Part shown: one piece after another, positions 12,365 through 24,526 of the stretch | How the letters are laid out: the number at the start of each line of letters is the position of its first letter | How positions within the stretch are numbered: the first letter of the stretch is position 1 | Assembly: GCA_950097015.1 (NCBI GenBank) | Contig: CATNEN010000039.1 | Coordinates: forward strand, 12,990,501 to 13,054,500 | Source of the DNA: Macrostomum hystrix | Lineage: Eukaryota; Platyhelminthes; Macrostomidae | Length of the DNA: 64,000 nt | Reading direction: 5' to 3' | Program-made: the position numbers and the translations under genes | The notes under the pieces: model-generated | What the model was told of the DNA's origin: nothing | The model's input: the letters and a program-made list of their open reading frames with translations, nothing else | Databases searched by the model: none

Positions 12365-13395
12365 TTAGAGGAGAGAGCGGAGAAAAAAGACAGGGCGGAG
12401 GGAGAGGAGAGAGCGGAGGGAGAGGAGAGGGCGGAGGGAGAGGAGAGGGCGGAGGGAGAGGAGAGAGCGGAGGGAGAGGACAGAGCGGAGGGAGAGGACA
12501 GGGGCGGAGGACGAGGACAGGGGCGGAGGACGAGGACAGGGGCGGAGGGAGAGGACAGGGGCGGAGGGAGAGGACAGGGTGGAGGGAGACGAGAGGAGAG
12601 GAGAGAGCGGAGGGAGAGGACAGGGCGGAGGGAGAGGAGAGGAGAGAGCGGAGGGAGAGGACAGGGCGGAGGGAGAAGAGAGGAGAGGAGAGAGCGGAGG
12701 GAGAGGACAGGGCGGAGGGAGAGGAGAGGAGAGAGCGGAGGGAGAGGACAGGGCGGAGGGAGAGGAGAGGAGAGAGCGGAGGGAGAGGAGAGAGTGGAGG
12801 GAGGGGAAAGGAGAGAGCGGAGGGAGAGGACAGAGCGGAGGGAGAGGAGAGGAGAGAGCGGAGGGAGAGACAGGGCGGAGGGAGAGGAAAGGGCGGAGGG
12901 AGAAGAGAGGGGAGAGGAGAGAGCGGAGGGAGAGGACAGGGCGGAGGGAGAGGAGAGGAGAGAGCGGAGGGAGAGGACAGGGCGGAGGGAGAGGAGAGGA
13001 GAGAGCGGAGGGAGAGGAGAGAGTGGAGGGAGGGGAAAGGAGAGAGCGGAGGGAGAGGACAGAGCGGAGGGAGAGGAGAGGAGAGAGCGGAGGGAGAGAC
13101 AGGGCGGAGGGAGAGGAAAGGGCGGAGGGAGAAGAGAGGGGAGAGGAGAGAGCGGAGGGAGAGGACAGGGCGGAGGGAGAGGAGAGGAGAGAGCGGAGGG
13201 AGAGGACATGGCGGAGGGAGAGGAGAGGAGAAAGCGGAGGGAGAGGACAGGGCGGAGGGAGAGGACATGGCGGAGGGAGAGGAGAGGAGAGAGCGGAGGG
13301 AGAGGACAGGGCGGAGGGAGAGGAAAGGGCGGAAGAAGAGGAAAGGGCGGAGGGAGAGAAGAGGAGAGAGCGGTGGAGAGGAGACAGCCGAAGGA
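12365..13395. repeat. GA-rich 18-bp minisatellite with about 230-bp higher-order unit
   Basis: Purine-only strand built from variants of agagcggagggagaggac. A distinctive block containing gagagtggagggagggg recurs at about 12786 and 13016, giving a higher-order period near 230 bp. Long frames on both strands (E/R/G-rich and S/L/P-rich) are composition artefacts. Confidence 0.97.
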
Positions 13396-13784
13396 GAGGT
13401 GATTTAGGAAGGTGAAACAGCTATAGTTTTAACCAGACATGAGTAGCGTCAGTAGCATATTGAACCTAAATGAAATTAAGCTCATTCAGTCGTGAATCAT
13501 TTAGAGTGAAGCCGCGGCTGTGGATCCGCTCGCACTTGCTGAAGGCAGATAAAAATGCGACAATGACTGCAACATCTGGCATTGCATTCCTCAGATATTT
13601 GGGAATATTGTTCTTTTTATAGGCATCGATAATTCATTGGTTGGTGGGAGAATATTTGCTAATGGCCATGATGTTGGTGCATAACTCTTTGAAGCTGGGA
13701 TATTATCCGATTTGTTGTTAAAAGAAAAATTTCTCGATAGATTTTTGCAGATTTGCTGATTGAGAAAATAACTGAGTAAGAAAT
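13396..13784. other. Intergenic, no gene seen
   Basis: Unique AT-rich DNA, nothing recognised. Confidence 0.5.
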
Positions 13785-14270
13785 TGATACAGTGAGGGAA
13801 TGATAGAATGAGAGATTGATGCCTTGAAGGATTGATACAGTGAGGGATTGATAGAATGAGAGATTGATGCCTTGAAGGATTGATACAGTGAGGGATTGAT
13901 AGAATGAGAGATTGATGCCTTGAAGGATTGATACAGTGAGGGATTGATAGAATGAGAGATTGATGCCTTGAAGGATTGATACAGTGAGGGATTGATAGAA
14001 TGAGAGATTGATGCCTTGAAGGATTGATACAGTGAGGGATTGATAGAATGAGAGATTGATACAGTGAGGGATTGATACAGTGAGGGATTGATACAGTGAG
14101 GGATTGATACAGTGACGGATTGATACAGTGACGGATTGATACAGTGAGAGACTGATACAGTGAGGGATTGATACAGTGACGGATTGATACAGTGACGGAT
14201 TGATACAGTGACGGATTGATACAGTGAGAGATTGATACAGTGAGAGACTGATACAGTGAGGGATCGGTGA
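13785..14270. repeat. 48-bp then 15-bp composite minisatellite
   Basis: The first half consists of about five 48-bp units combining gggattgatagaatgagag, attgatgccttgaag and gattgatacagtga. The second half collapses to about a dozen simple 15-bp units (ggattgatacagtga), so a higher-order unit and its basal monomer sit side by side. Confidence 0.95.
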
Positions 14271-14445
14271 AGTGATAGGCAGGTAGAGAATCAGTGCGTC
14301 AGTCTAAAAGCACAGCAGGTGCACAGTGTAGTTGCTAAGCCGCTTCGATTTCGCAACTAAAATATATGCGTCGCTCTCGAGTGTTCATACGTAAATCTTC
14401 AGTTCGTATTTTTGAATAAATAAAAAAACTGAGAAGTGACGATTA

Positions 14446-15752
14446 CGAGGGGCACTACAAAAGTTTTTAGCCACGTCTAAACGGAAACAGCTATGAAGCT
14501 GGAATTTTCACAGCTTCTCAAAGTATTCTCCACCAGCCTGGATGCAGCGCCTCATCCTCTCAAACCAGTTGACGAAGCAGTGGTGCCACTCAGAAGTCGA
14601 CACCCCTTCCACCATCTCGTCGAATGCATCAGCAGCCTCCTCTGCAGTCGAAAATCGGCGACCACGTAGCGAGTCTTTGACTTTAGGGAACAAAAAAAAG
14701 TCACACGGTGCCAGATCAGGCGAGTATGGCGGGTGACTGGTCAGCTGCAGTCCCTGAGTCTGCAGGAACTGCCGTGTTGCCTGAGCCGTGTGAGCGCTCG
14801 CGTTGTCCTGATGCAGCGTCAGGCCTCGGACACCTGACTTCGGACGCGTCCTACTCAGGCTGTGAATGACCTGCGGCAAGCAGACGCTAGTATACCAGGC
14901 CGCAGTCACCGTGCGCTGCTCCAGCAGCCGCACAGTCGCCACGTGACCTGAGCGACGGAAAAAAGTCGCGACCATTTGCTTGCCGGTGCTCCTGCCCCGC
15001 ACGACCTTCGTTGGCGGAACCTCATCTGGAAACGCCCACACCTGCGACTGGCACTTGCGCTCTGGCTCGTAGCAGTAAACCCAAGTCTCGTCGCATGTCA
15101 CGATGTCGGCGACCGCCTTAGACGCTCCATCGCTGTACTTCTGCAGCATCTGGCGGCACCAGTCGACCCTGGCCTGCTTTTGCTCAGGCTTCAGCAGGTG
15201 GGGCACCCAACGGCTGGTCAGCTTGCGCAAGCCGATGTGGTCGTGGAGAATTTTGGCGATGGCCGGCGAATGGATACCCAGGGATGCCTCAATCTCCTTG
15301 TAGGTTATCCGCCGGTCAGCTTCTACCAGCTGGCGGACACGAGCCACTGTTTCTGGTGTCGTGGCAGTGGAAGGTCGACCCGTCCGCTCCTCGTCTTCCA
15401 ACGAGTCTCGGCCACGACTAAACTCGCGGAACCAGTTTCTGACAGTCGCAAGTGATGGAGCAGCTTCTGGGAAAGCCGCTGACAACCTTTCGTGGCACTG
15501 GCGGCAATCAAGGCCGCTGCGATAGTCATAGAAGATCATGGCACGAAAGTGCTCGCGATTCAGTTCCATGAGCTCAGCTGGAAAGTGGGCAGAGGTGCTG
15601 AAGTTATCTGGCTCTAGCGGCTAAATGCTGCGAGATATTTGCGTGAAATTTTATTCATCATGGTCATATATATTGTCCTGTAAGCCTGTGAAAAATTAAT
15701 CTGATAGGACAAACAGCTGAGGTCTAGCTAAAAACTTTCGTAGTGCCCCTCG
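14446..15752 (-). mobile_element. Complete mariner transposon (1307 bp)
   Basis: Bounded by 26-bp terminal inverted repeats, left 14446-14471 and right 15727-15752, both reading cgaggggcactac inward and differing at one position. TA dinucleotides at 14444-14445 and 15753-15754 are the expected mariner target duplication. The total length and the single internal transposase frame fit autonomous mariners (about 1.3 kb). Near-identical ends and an unbroken frame indicate a recent insertion. Confidence 0.95.
14508..15569 (-). CDS. Mariner transposase (intact, DD34D)
   Basis: Encodes a 353-aa cut-and-paste transposase that would bind the flanking inverted repeats and move the element between TA sites. 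The N-terminal part carries paired helix-turn-helix DNA-binding segments; the linker reads SLEDEERTGRPS, the typical mariner linker motif. The catalytic triad is visible: D in TCDETWVY, D in HQDNASAH, and D in SPDLAPCDFFLFP. There are 34 residues between the second and third Asp, which is the mariner signature. The length is close to the usual 345-355 aa and there is no stop or frameshift. The ATG at 15569 was chosen because MELNREHFRAMI aligns with the start of SETMAR-like invertebrate mariners. No promoter was identified; activity is possible but untested. Confidence 0.95.
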   Translation of the reverse strand: MELNREHFRAMIFYDYRSGLDCRQCHERLSAAFPEAAPSLATVRNWFREFSRGRDSLEDEERTGRPSTATTPETVARVRQLVEADRRITYKEIEASLGIHSPAIAKILHDHIGLRKLTSRWVPHLLKPEQKQARVDWCRQMLQKYSDGASKAVADIVTCDETWVYCYEPERKCQSQVWAFPDEVPPTKVVRGRSTGKQMVATFFRRSGHVATVRLLEQRTVTAAWYTSVCLPQVIHSLSRTRPKSGVRGLTLHQDNASAHTAQATRQFLQTQGLQLTSHPPYSPDLAPCDFFLFPKVKDSLRGRRFSTAEEAADAFDEMVEGVSTSEWHHCFVNWFERMRRCIQAGGEYFEKL

Positions 15753-15754
15753 TA

Positions 15755-15934
15755 GCTGGGGCTGTGCAGTATCAGCTGCTCAATTCTTGGGACTTGTAAG
15801 CCGATTATGTATTCATCATTTTAATCTCACTATACTCGCGACACCAGAATGCATGACTAACACTGGCACTATAATATTTGCATCTAAATTTTCCCCCAAA
15901 GAAAGTCCGATAATTGCCTGTTATGTAGACGATC
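15755..15934. other. Spacer, no gene seen
   Basis: Short unique sequence between the mariner and the next array. Confidence 0.5.
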
Positions 15935-16660
15935 ACTACATTATCACCTGTTAGTTAGATAAGCACCTGTTAGTTAGATAAGAACCTGTTCACATGTTAG
16001 TTGAATAATCACCTGTTAGTAAGATAATCACCTGTTAGTTGAATAATCACCTGTTAGTTAGATAGGCACCTGTTAGTTAGATATTCACCTGTTAATTAGA
16101 TATTCACCTGTTAGTTCGATAATCACCTGCTAGTTAGATAATCACCTGTTAGTTCGATAATCACCTGTTAGTTTGATAATCACCTGTTAGTTAGATAATC
16201 ACCTGCTAGTTAGATAATCACCTGCTAGTTGGATAATCACCTGTTAGTTCGATAATCACCTGTTAGTTCGATAATCACCTGTTAGTTAGATAATCACCTG
16301 TTAGTTAGATAGGCACCTGTTAGTTAGATATTCACCTGTTAATTAGATATTCACCTGTTAGTTCGATAATCACCTGCTAGTTAGGTAATCACCTGTTAGT
16401 TTGATAATCACCTGTTAGTTAGATAATCACCTGTTAGTTTGATAATCACCTGTTAGTTAGATAATCACCTGTAGTTACATAATCACCTGCTAGTTGGATA
16501 ATCACCTGTTAGTTCGATAATCACCTGTTAGTTCGATAATCACCTGTTAGTTAGATAATCACCTGTTAGTTAGATAATCACCTGTTAGTAAGATAATCAC
16601 CTGTTGGTTTGATAATCAACTGTTAGTAAGATAATCACCTGTTAGTTATCTATTCACCTT
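15935..16660. repeat. 19-bp minisatellite
   Basis: About 38 copies of cacctgttagttagataat with point variants (ttcgat, ctagtt, aggcac). The antisense strand of each unit reads ACAGGTGAT, a 5' splice-site-like string. Confidence 0.96.
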
Positions 16661-17082
16661 GAATTGGACTTAATCCACATGTGCTAATAGGCATAAACTG
16701 TCAGACAGAGCACCAGATAAGTGTCAGACAGTGAAATAATCCTAGTTTGTACTTTTACGAATTCTGAAAAGCCTTCCTTGCAGAGAAATTCCTAAAAAGT
16801 AGATTTTCCTCTACAGAAGAAAATTGACTGAAGGAGGGCAATTATGGAGCGCTGCATGCTTCAGAACCGGTGGGCGCACGATTTTGAATATTTTTTGCTC
16901 GATTTGTTCCGCAAAAAGTGGAACTAGCAAGTCAAGGGCAGCATTTTCTGTGAAGTTTTTATTCAGTTTTGCATTAAAAAGTTAACAAACTGTAGCTAAT
17001 TTAATATGCTGTTTTTTAATTAAGGCATGTCTAACCTTTCTAGCATCTACTCAACTAGCAGAGACTAGAATCCCAATGATAG
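16661..17082. other. Intergenic, no gene seen
   Basis: Unique AT-rich DNA. Confidence 0.5.
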
Positions 17083-17690
17083 TAATGTCTAGAATCGAAG
17101 CAGGAGCCATTTTACAGAATCGAAGCAGGAGCCATTTTACAGAATCGAAGCAGGAGCCATTTTACAGAATCGAAGCAGGAGCCATTTTACAGAATCGAAG
17201 CAAGAGCCATTTTACAGAATCGAAGCACGAACCATTTTACAGAATCAAAGCAAGAACCAAAGTCTAGAATCGAAGCAGGAGCCATAGTCTAGAATCGAAG
17301 CAGGAGCCATAGTCTAGAATCGAAGCAGGAGCCATAGTCTAGAATCGAAGCAGGAGCCATAGTCTAGAATCGAAGCAGGAGCCATAGTCTAGAATCGAAG
17401 CAGGAGCCATAGTCTAGAATCGAAGCAGGAGCCATAATCTAGAATCGCAGCAAGAGGCATAGTCTAGAATCGCAGCAAGAGGCATAGTCTAGAATCGCAG
17501 CAAGAGGCATAATCTAGAATCGCAGCAAGAGGCATAGTCTAGAATCGCAGCAAGAGGCATAATCTAGAATCGCAGCAAGAGGCATAATCTAGAATCGCAG
17601 CAAGAGGCATAGTCTAGAATCGAAACAGTAGCCAATTTACAGAATCGAAGCAGGAACCAATTTACAGAATCGCAGCAGGAGCCATAATCT
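17083..17690. repeat. 25-bp minisatellite with three sub-blocks
   Basis: About 24 copies with core agaatcgaagcaggagcc. The tail of the unit changes along the array, from attttac to atagtct, and a central block carries cgcagcaagaggcat. Local homogenisation of neighbouring units is evident. Confidence 0.96.
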
Positions 17691-18125
17691 AGTTTCTAGG
17701 GTTATAACAGCGGTCACAACTATAAAGATTGCATTTTGGGAAAATTAAGGTAATGCGGTGGTTACCACTTAGTCAAATCGCGTGACTTCTTGCTAAAAAT
17801 GATTTCCAAGGAATTTTGCCTTAAGTGTGGTCTGGGTGCTCTGATAAAATATCTTAATTGTGGTCGCCACACCAAAAGGAGAGGTCATTTTAAAACGGGA
17901 AAGTTTTTTAACTTTGTACAGCCGAAATTTGAATGCATTTTAAATTTTAAGTCCATTTTGAACGCGGCGTTAGACAAAACAACTTTCCAAAAAATAAATG
18001 TTTTTTCAAAGCTCACTATTTTTATTATAACTTTATTATAAAAGACGCCCTTAAAAAACATTATTCGATATGAGCCTTCATTCAGGATCTGCTGGAGCAC
18101 AATGTTCATTTAAAATCAAGTAGAC
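17691..18125. other. Intergenic, no gene seen
   Basis: Unique AT-rich DNA. Open frames at 17790-18041 (+) and 17885-18109 (-) overlap and neither shows a domain. Confidence 0.45.
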
Positions 18126-19030
18126 ACCCGCTCTAGAGGATCTGGTGGACACTGCTAAGGATCTTTAGGTCACTTTCTCTTCAAGATCTGGTGGACACTG
18201 CTAAGGATCTTTAGGTCACTTTCTCTTCAAGATCTGGTGGACACCCTCTCTCCAAGATCTGGTTGACACCCTCTCTCCAAGATCTGGTGGACACCCTCTC
18301 TCCAAGATCTGTTGGACACCCTCTCTCCAAGATCTGTTGGACACCCTCTCTCTAAGATCTGTTGGACACCCTCTCTCTAAGATCTGTTGGACACCCTCTC
18401 TCCAAGATCTGGTGGACACCCTCTCTCTAAGATCTGTTGGACACCCTCTCTCTAAGATCTGTTGGACACCCTCTCTCTAAGATCTGTTGGACACCCTCTC
18501 TCTAAGATCTGTTGGACACCCTCTCTCTAAGATCTGGTTGACACCCTCTCTCCAAGATCTGGTTGACACCCTCTCTCCAAGATCTGGTGAACACCCTCTC
18601 TCCAAGATCTGGTTGACACCCTCTCTCCAAGATCTGGTGAACACCCTCTCTCCAGGATCTGGTGAACACCCTCTCTTCAAGATCCGGTGGACACCCTCTC
18701 TCCAAGATCTGGTTGACCCTCTCTCTAAGATCTGGTGGACACCCTCTCTCTAAGATCTGTTGGACACCCTCTCTCTAAGATCTGTTGGACACCCTCTCTC
18801 TAAGATCTGTTGGACACCCTCTCTCCAAGATCTGTTGGACACCCTCTCTCCAAGATCTGGTTGACACCCTCTCTCCAAGATCTGGTTGACACCCTCTCTC
18901 CAAGATCTGGTGGACACCCTCTCTCCAAGATCTGGTGGACACCCTCTCTCCAAGATCTGGTGGACACCCTCTCTCCAAGATCTGATAAACACTCACTTTC
19001 TAGAATCTGAAAGACACCCTCTCTTTAAAA
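18126..19030. repeat. 25-bp minisatellite, family shared with 28.4-30.3 kb
   Basis: About 36 copies of a 25-bp unit (core gatctgttggacaccctc). The same unit, in the same orientation, makes the array at 28415-30296, ten kilobases away. Confidence 0.97.
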
Positions 19031-19540
19031 ACTGGATTTCCTTACAGATTCCTGACCACTTTCAGATTCCGTACAGATTACTTTCAGTAGAACCCCAAGC
19101 ATCACAAAGATTTTTTCTGCTATCCCTGGTCCCGATGATATGCGCCTTCGACGATAAAAATATTTTTAACGCAATCCCTGTCTGTACTGTCTGTACTGCA
19201 AAAAGCGAAACTGGGATGCTAAAATACAAAAATGCGAATTGCAGTCAAGCATTTCTTGACTGTCCCGTAAAGCACAGTTTCCTGGAATCAAATTAAATTA
19301 ATTTGCGATGCGCAGAATTTTTTTTGTAATAATTATTTCTCTAAATTATTCCAACAAAATACAAATGCACTGAATGCTAAAACAATGTCAAGGCATTTCG
19401 GGACCAATTTAGGCGATTGATGTTTGCCAAGCTGAAATAAATTTGGAAAATAAAACCCACTCTGTTGAATTAAAAATTTTAAATTTCTCACAGTTAAAGT
19501 TGCAGTTTGAATGCACCTGGCTTGCCTACTTGCATTCTTA
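19031..19540. other. Intergenic, no gene seen
   Basis: Unique AT-rich DNA; nothing recognised. Confidence 0.5.
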
Positions 19541-21340
19541 AGCAGAGATGAGACACGGAAGAGATGAGACACGAGAGAGATGAGACACGGGAGGAATGAG
19601 ACACGGGAGAGATGAGACACGGGAGAGATGAGACACGGGAGAGATGAGACACGGGAGAGATGAGACACGGGAGAGATGAGACACTGGAGAGATGAGACAC
19701 GGGAGAGATGAGACACGGGAGAGATGAGACACGGGAGAGATGAGACACGGGAGAGATGAGACACGGGAGAGATGAGACACTGGAGAGATGAGACACTGGA
19801 GAGCTGAGACACGGGAGAGATGAGACACGGGAGAGATGAGACACGGGAGAGATAAGACACGGGAGAGATGAGACACGGGAGAGATGAGACACGGGAGAGA
19901 TGAGACACGGGAGAGATGAGACACGGGAGAGATGAGACACGGGAGAGATGAGACACGGGAGAGATGAGACACGGGAGAGATGAGACACGGGAGAGATGAG
20001 ACACGGGAGAGATGAGACACGGAAGAGATGAGATACGGGAGAGATGAGACACGGGAGAGATGAGACACGGGAGAGATGAGACACGGGAGAGATGAGACAC
20101 GGGAAAGATAAGATACGGGAGAGATGAGACACGGGAGAAATGAGACACGGGAGAGATGAGACACGGGAGAGATGAGACACGGGAGAGATGAGACACGGGA
20201 AAGATGAGACACGGAAGAGATGAGATACGGGAGAGATGAGACACGGGAGAGATGAGACACGGGAGAGATGAGACACGGGAGAGATGAGACACTGGAGAGC
20301 TGAGACACGGGAGAGATGAGGCACGGGAGAGATGAGACACTGGAAAGATAAGATACGGGAGAGATGAGACACGGGAGAGATGAGACACGGGAGAGATGAG
20401 ACACGGGAAAGATAAGATACGGGAGAGATGAGACATGGGAGAGATGAGACACGGGAGAGATGAGACACGGGAGAGATGAGACACGGGAGAGATGAGACAC
20501 GGGAGAGATGAGACACGGAAGAGATGAGATACGGGAGAGATGAGACACGGGAGGAATGAGACACGGGAGAGATGAGACACGGGAGAGATAAGACACGGGA
20601 GAGATGAGACACGGGAGAGATGAGACACCGAAGAGATGAGACACGGGAGAGATGAGACACGGGAGAGATGAGACACGGGAGAGAGGAGACACGGGAGAGA
20701 TGAGATACAGGAGAGATGAGGCACGGCAGAGATGAGACACGGGAGAGATGAGACACGGGAGAGATGAGACACGGGAGAGATGAGATACAGGAGAGATGAG
20801 ATACATGATAGATGAGATACAGGAGAGATGAGATACAGGAGAGATGAGATACAGGATAGATGAGATACAGGAGAGATGAGATACAGGAGAGATGAGGCAC
20901 GGCAGAGATGAGACACGGGAGAGATGAGACACGGGAGAGATGAGACACGGGAGAGATGAGATACAGGAGAGATGAGATACAGGATAGATGAGATACAGGA
21001 TAGATGAGATACAGGAGAGATGAGATACAGGAGAGATGAAGCACGGCAGAGATGAGACACGGGAGAGATGAGACACGGGAGAGATGAGACACGGGAGAGA
21101 TGAGATACAGGAGAGATGAGATACAGGATAGATGAGATACAGGAGAGATGAGATACAGGATTGATGAGATACAGGAGAGATGAGATACGGGAGAGATGAG
21201 ACACGGGAGAGATGAGACACGGGAGAGATGAGACACGGGAGAGATGAGATACAGGAGAGATGAGATACAGGATAAATGAGATACAGGAGAGATGAGATAC
21301 AGGAGAGATGAGGCACGGCAGAGATGAGACAGATCATTCG
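19541..21340 (-). repeat. 16-bp minisatellite, 1.8 kb
   Basis: About 112 copies of the gagacacgggagagat family. The right half is dominated by an ataca-ggagagatgag variant arranged in a larger period with ggcacggcagagatgag units at about 20720, 20894, 21041 and 21310. Frames of 580-624 codons cross it in all three minus frames, which is expected from a 16-bp period. Confidence 0.97.
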
Positions 21341-21342
21341 AA

Positions 21343-21372
21343 GGCCCACGAGCCGTAGGTCGTCGACCCGCG
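21343..21372 (+). mobile_element. hAT-like MITE terminus beside the 16-bp array
   Basis: The first unique sequence after the array reads ggcccacgagccgtagg then tcgtcgacccgcg. It matches, with scattered differences, the right terminus of the hAT-type element at 60990-61514 (ggcccgcgggccgg then agtttgccgcccctg). No left terminus was found on the other side of the array, so this is a one-ended remnant. Confidence 0.6.
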
Positions 21373-21770
21373 CAATAAAGTTTCTAAACTGTACTTTACA
21401 ATTTATCTCCACAAGTGCTGCTTGACCCCGTCTTGAATGTACCGAGTGGCCTTCATAACCGAAGGTGCGTGTATGCTGAAGTTAATTGAATTTTTACTTT
21501 ACTCATCTCACAGCGTTCATTTATGTCCAATGAACTACAACCCTTGTTCTAAATAATTAGTTTTGCTTAAATTAGTGCAGCAAAACATATGCTAATTTTG
21601 AGCAAAAAAAATTGAGAACGACTTATTTCTTCTATTCGTTCTTGCGTGCTTCAAATTTCAAGACATCTAGGCGAATGCTTGTATGCCAGACATTTGTGGT
21701 TAATGTATAACTTCAGGTTGATGCATCTTGGTCAAGATGATCAGTAGGGTAATGACGGACATTCTGAGCG
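21373..21770. other. Intergenic, no gene seen
   Basis: Unique AT-rich DNA. Confidence 0.5.
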
Positions 21771-23460
21771 AGCTGTGGGTCATGACTGGTATGCTGAGCG
21801 ATCTGTGGGTCATGACTGGTATGCTGAGCGATCTGTTGGTCATGACTGGTGTGCTGAGCGATCTGTGGGTCATGACTGGTATGCTGAGCGATCTGTTGGT
21901 CATGACTGGTGTGCTGAGCGATCTGTGGGTCATGACTGGTATGCTGAGCGATCTGTGGGTCATGACTGGTATGCTGAACGATCTGTGGGTCATGACTGGT
22001 GGGCTGAACGATCTGTGGGTCATGACTGGTATGCTGAGCGATCTGTGGGTCATGACTGGTGTGCTGAACGATCTGTGGGTTATGACTGGTGTGCTGAACG
22101 ATCTGTGGGTCATGACTGGTATGCTGAGCGATCTGTGGGTCATGACTGGTGTGCTGAACGATCTGTGGGTCATGACTGGTGTGCTGAACGATCTGTGGGT
22201 CATGACTGGTGTGCTGAACGATCTGTGGGTCATGACTGGTTTGCTCAACGATCTGTGGGTCATGACTGGTGTGCTGAACGATCTGTGGGTCATGACTGGT
22301 ATGCTGAGCGATCTGTTGGTCATGACTGGTGTGCTGAGCGATCTGTGGGTCATGACTGGTATGCTGAACGATCATTGGGTCATGACTGGTATGCTGAACG
22401 ATCATTGGGTCATGACTGGTATGCTGAGCGATCTTTGGGTCATGACTGGTATGCTGAACGATCTGTGGGTCATGACTGGTGTGCTGAACGATCTGTGGGT
22501 CATGACTGGTATGCTGAACGATCTGTGGGTCATGACTGGTGGGCTGAACGATCTGTGGGTCATGACTGGTGTTCTGAACGATCTGTGGGTCATGACTGGT
22601 GTGCTGAACGATCTGTGGGTCATGACTGGTATGCTGAGCGATCTGTGGGTCATGACTGGTGTGCTGAACGATCTGTGGGTCATGACTGGTATGCTGAACG
22701 ATCTGTGGGTCATGACTGGTGTGCTGAGCAATCTGTGGGTCATGACTGGTGTTCTGAACGATCTGTGGGTCATGACTGGTGTGCTGAACGATCATTGGGT
22801 CATGACTGGTGGGCTGAACGATCTGTGGGTCATGACTGGTGTTCTGAACGATCTGTGGGTCATGACTGGTGTGCTGAACGATCTGTGGGTCATGACTGGT
22901 ATGCTGAGCGATCTGTGGGTCATGACTGGTATGCTGAACGATCTGTGGGTCATGACTGGTGGGCTGAACGATCTGTGGGTCATGACTGGTGTGCTGAGCG
23001 ATCTGTGGGTCATGACTGGTGTGCTGAACGAACTGTGGGTTATGACTGGTGTGCTGAGCGATCTGTGGGTCATGACTGGTGTGCTGAACGATATGTGGCT
23101 CATGACTGGTGTGCTGAACGATCTGTGGGTCATGACTGGTGTGCTGAACGATCTGTGAGTCGTGACTGGTGGGCTGAACGATCTGTGGGTCATGACTGGT
23201 GGGCTGAACGATCTGTGGGTCATGACTGGTGTGCTGAGCGATCTGTGGGTCATGACTGGTGTGCTGAACGAACTGTGGGTTATGACTGGTGTGCTGAACG
23301 ATCTGTGGGTCATGACTGGTGTGCTGAACGATATGTGGCTCATGACTGGTGTGCTGAACGATCTGTGGGTCATGACTGGTGTGCTGAACGATCTGTGAGT
23401 CGTGACTGGTGGGCTGAACGATCTGTGGGTCATGACTGGTGTGCTGAACGATCTGTGGGT
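21771..23460. repeat. 30-bp minisatellite in perfect register
   Basis: About 56 copies of a 30-bp unit (core gtcatgactggtgtgctg) with no length variation over 1.7 kb. A 240-bp higher-order block (eight units, with the variants gaactgtggg and gatatgtggc) is duplicated near 22980 and 23220. Ten codons per unit keep five or more frames open, up to 569 codons; I do not regard any as a gene. Confidence 0.97.
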
Positions 23461-23855
23461 AGTGGCTGTAACGCTAATGGTTAGAGATAACGAATTACCT
23501 GAATTATCGTGAGCTCAATTGCTGGTTTCTCCTTTTTGATTGGCTAATGTCTGTATCGACTTGAATAAAAGCATCTCAGGGAACCAATGAGAGACACTTG
23601 CAGCTTGATCGTGGAGGTCTGTGAATGGACCAAACAAATGATTGTAGCTTTCGGGTGGGCAGGCAATGCGGACTGTCAGAAAAATATAAAAATTGATTCC
23701 TAGATTTGCTAAGGCTCGCTCCCCGCTAATGCGAATATCGGTGCAGTTCAACCAGCTAATTATCACTGTAAGTTGGTTGAGTCCCTGTTGCGGGTCAGGT
23801 TAAAGATAGGTTAATAAAATAGGTTATTATAAGAAATCGATCTTTCTCTATTTAT
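23461..23855. other. Intergenic, no gene seen
   Basis: Unique DNA. Nothing recognised besides two CCAAT-type pentamers. Confidence 0.45.
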
Positions 23856-24465
23856 AATATTTAATCCAAAAGCTTGGCCCGGCTCACGAGATTGCACTAC
23901 TAAAACTGTTTACAGCAACTGTGACCATAGACTATATGTTTAATCGGCCTAGGCCGCTAAATGACTGGCCTAGGCAAGTTACATAGAATTAGTAGCCAAT
24001 GGAGTGAGAGACTTCAAGGGCCTGAAGAACTGGGGAGTCAACTGGATTGGCAGTGTAGTGGATGTCGTCCAGGCAGATGCTGGAATCAGCACCAACTCGA
24101 TGACCAGGAAGTGTATAGAATATAATGCCAGAAAGAAGTATAGAATAATACCCCCCTGGTTTCGTTTCTTTGGCCAAGGAACGGCTGAGGACGCGTTTCT
24201 TGGCCGAGGCGAAGCCGAGTATTATAGTTATTATAAACTATAAATTATAAACATGTGTGAATTCATGACTCATTAATCAGAAGTTTAATCCCCAGCTTGG
24301 CCCGGCCTACTGGCTATTAATTCTGCGCATTTATTATTTAATCGGCCTAGGCGTTAAATGATTTAACGGCCTAGGCCGATTAAACATATAGTCTATGGTC
24401 ACAGTTGCTGTAAACAGTTTTAGGTTTGCAATCTCGTGAGCCGGGCCAAGCTTTAGGATTAATAT
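23856..24465. mobile_element. Foldback/MITE-like element with about 100-bp inverted arms
   Basis: The left arm, 23856-23960, and the right arm, about 24363-24465, are near-exact reverse complements. Both contain agcttggcccggctcacgag, ctgtttacagcaactgtgac and aatcggcctaggcc. The right half holds a second, smaller palindrome around aatcggcctaggc (24330-24385). No coding capacity and no clear target duplication. It lies immediately upstream of the peptide gene at 24527. Confidence 0.8.
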
Positions 24466-24526
24466 TCTATACTTCTTTCTGATTCGATCGTAAATCAATG
24501 ATTTCGTTAAACCTATTTTTAGCGCG

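Noticed and set aside
14542-15455. Plus-strand frames of 64-159 codons under the mariner
   Set aside because: Antisense shadows of the transposase gene.
19333-21412. Open frames of 580-624 codons on the minus strand
   Set aside because: They cross a 16-bp array in all three frames with the same cyclic peptide. The period explains the openness, and flanking frames show no signal, domain or splice logic.
21728-23484. Open frames of 476 and 569 codons on the plus strand
   Set aside because: A 30-bp unit without stops opens many frames on both strands at once. No frame is preferred by synonymous variation, since third-position changes are not enriched by eye.
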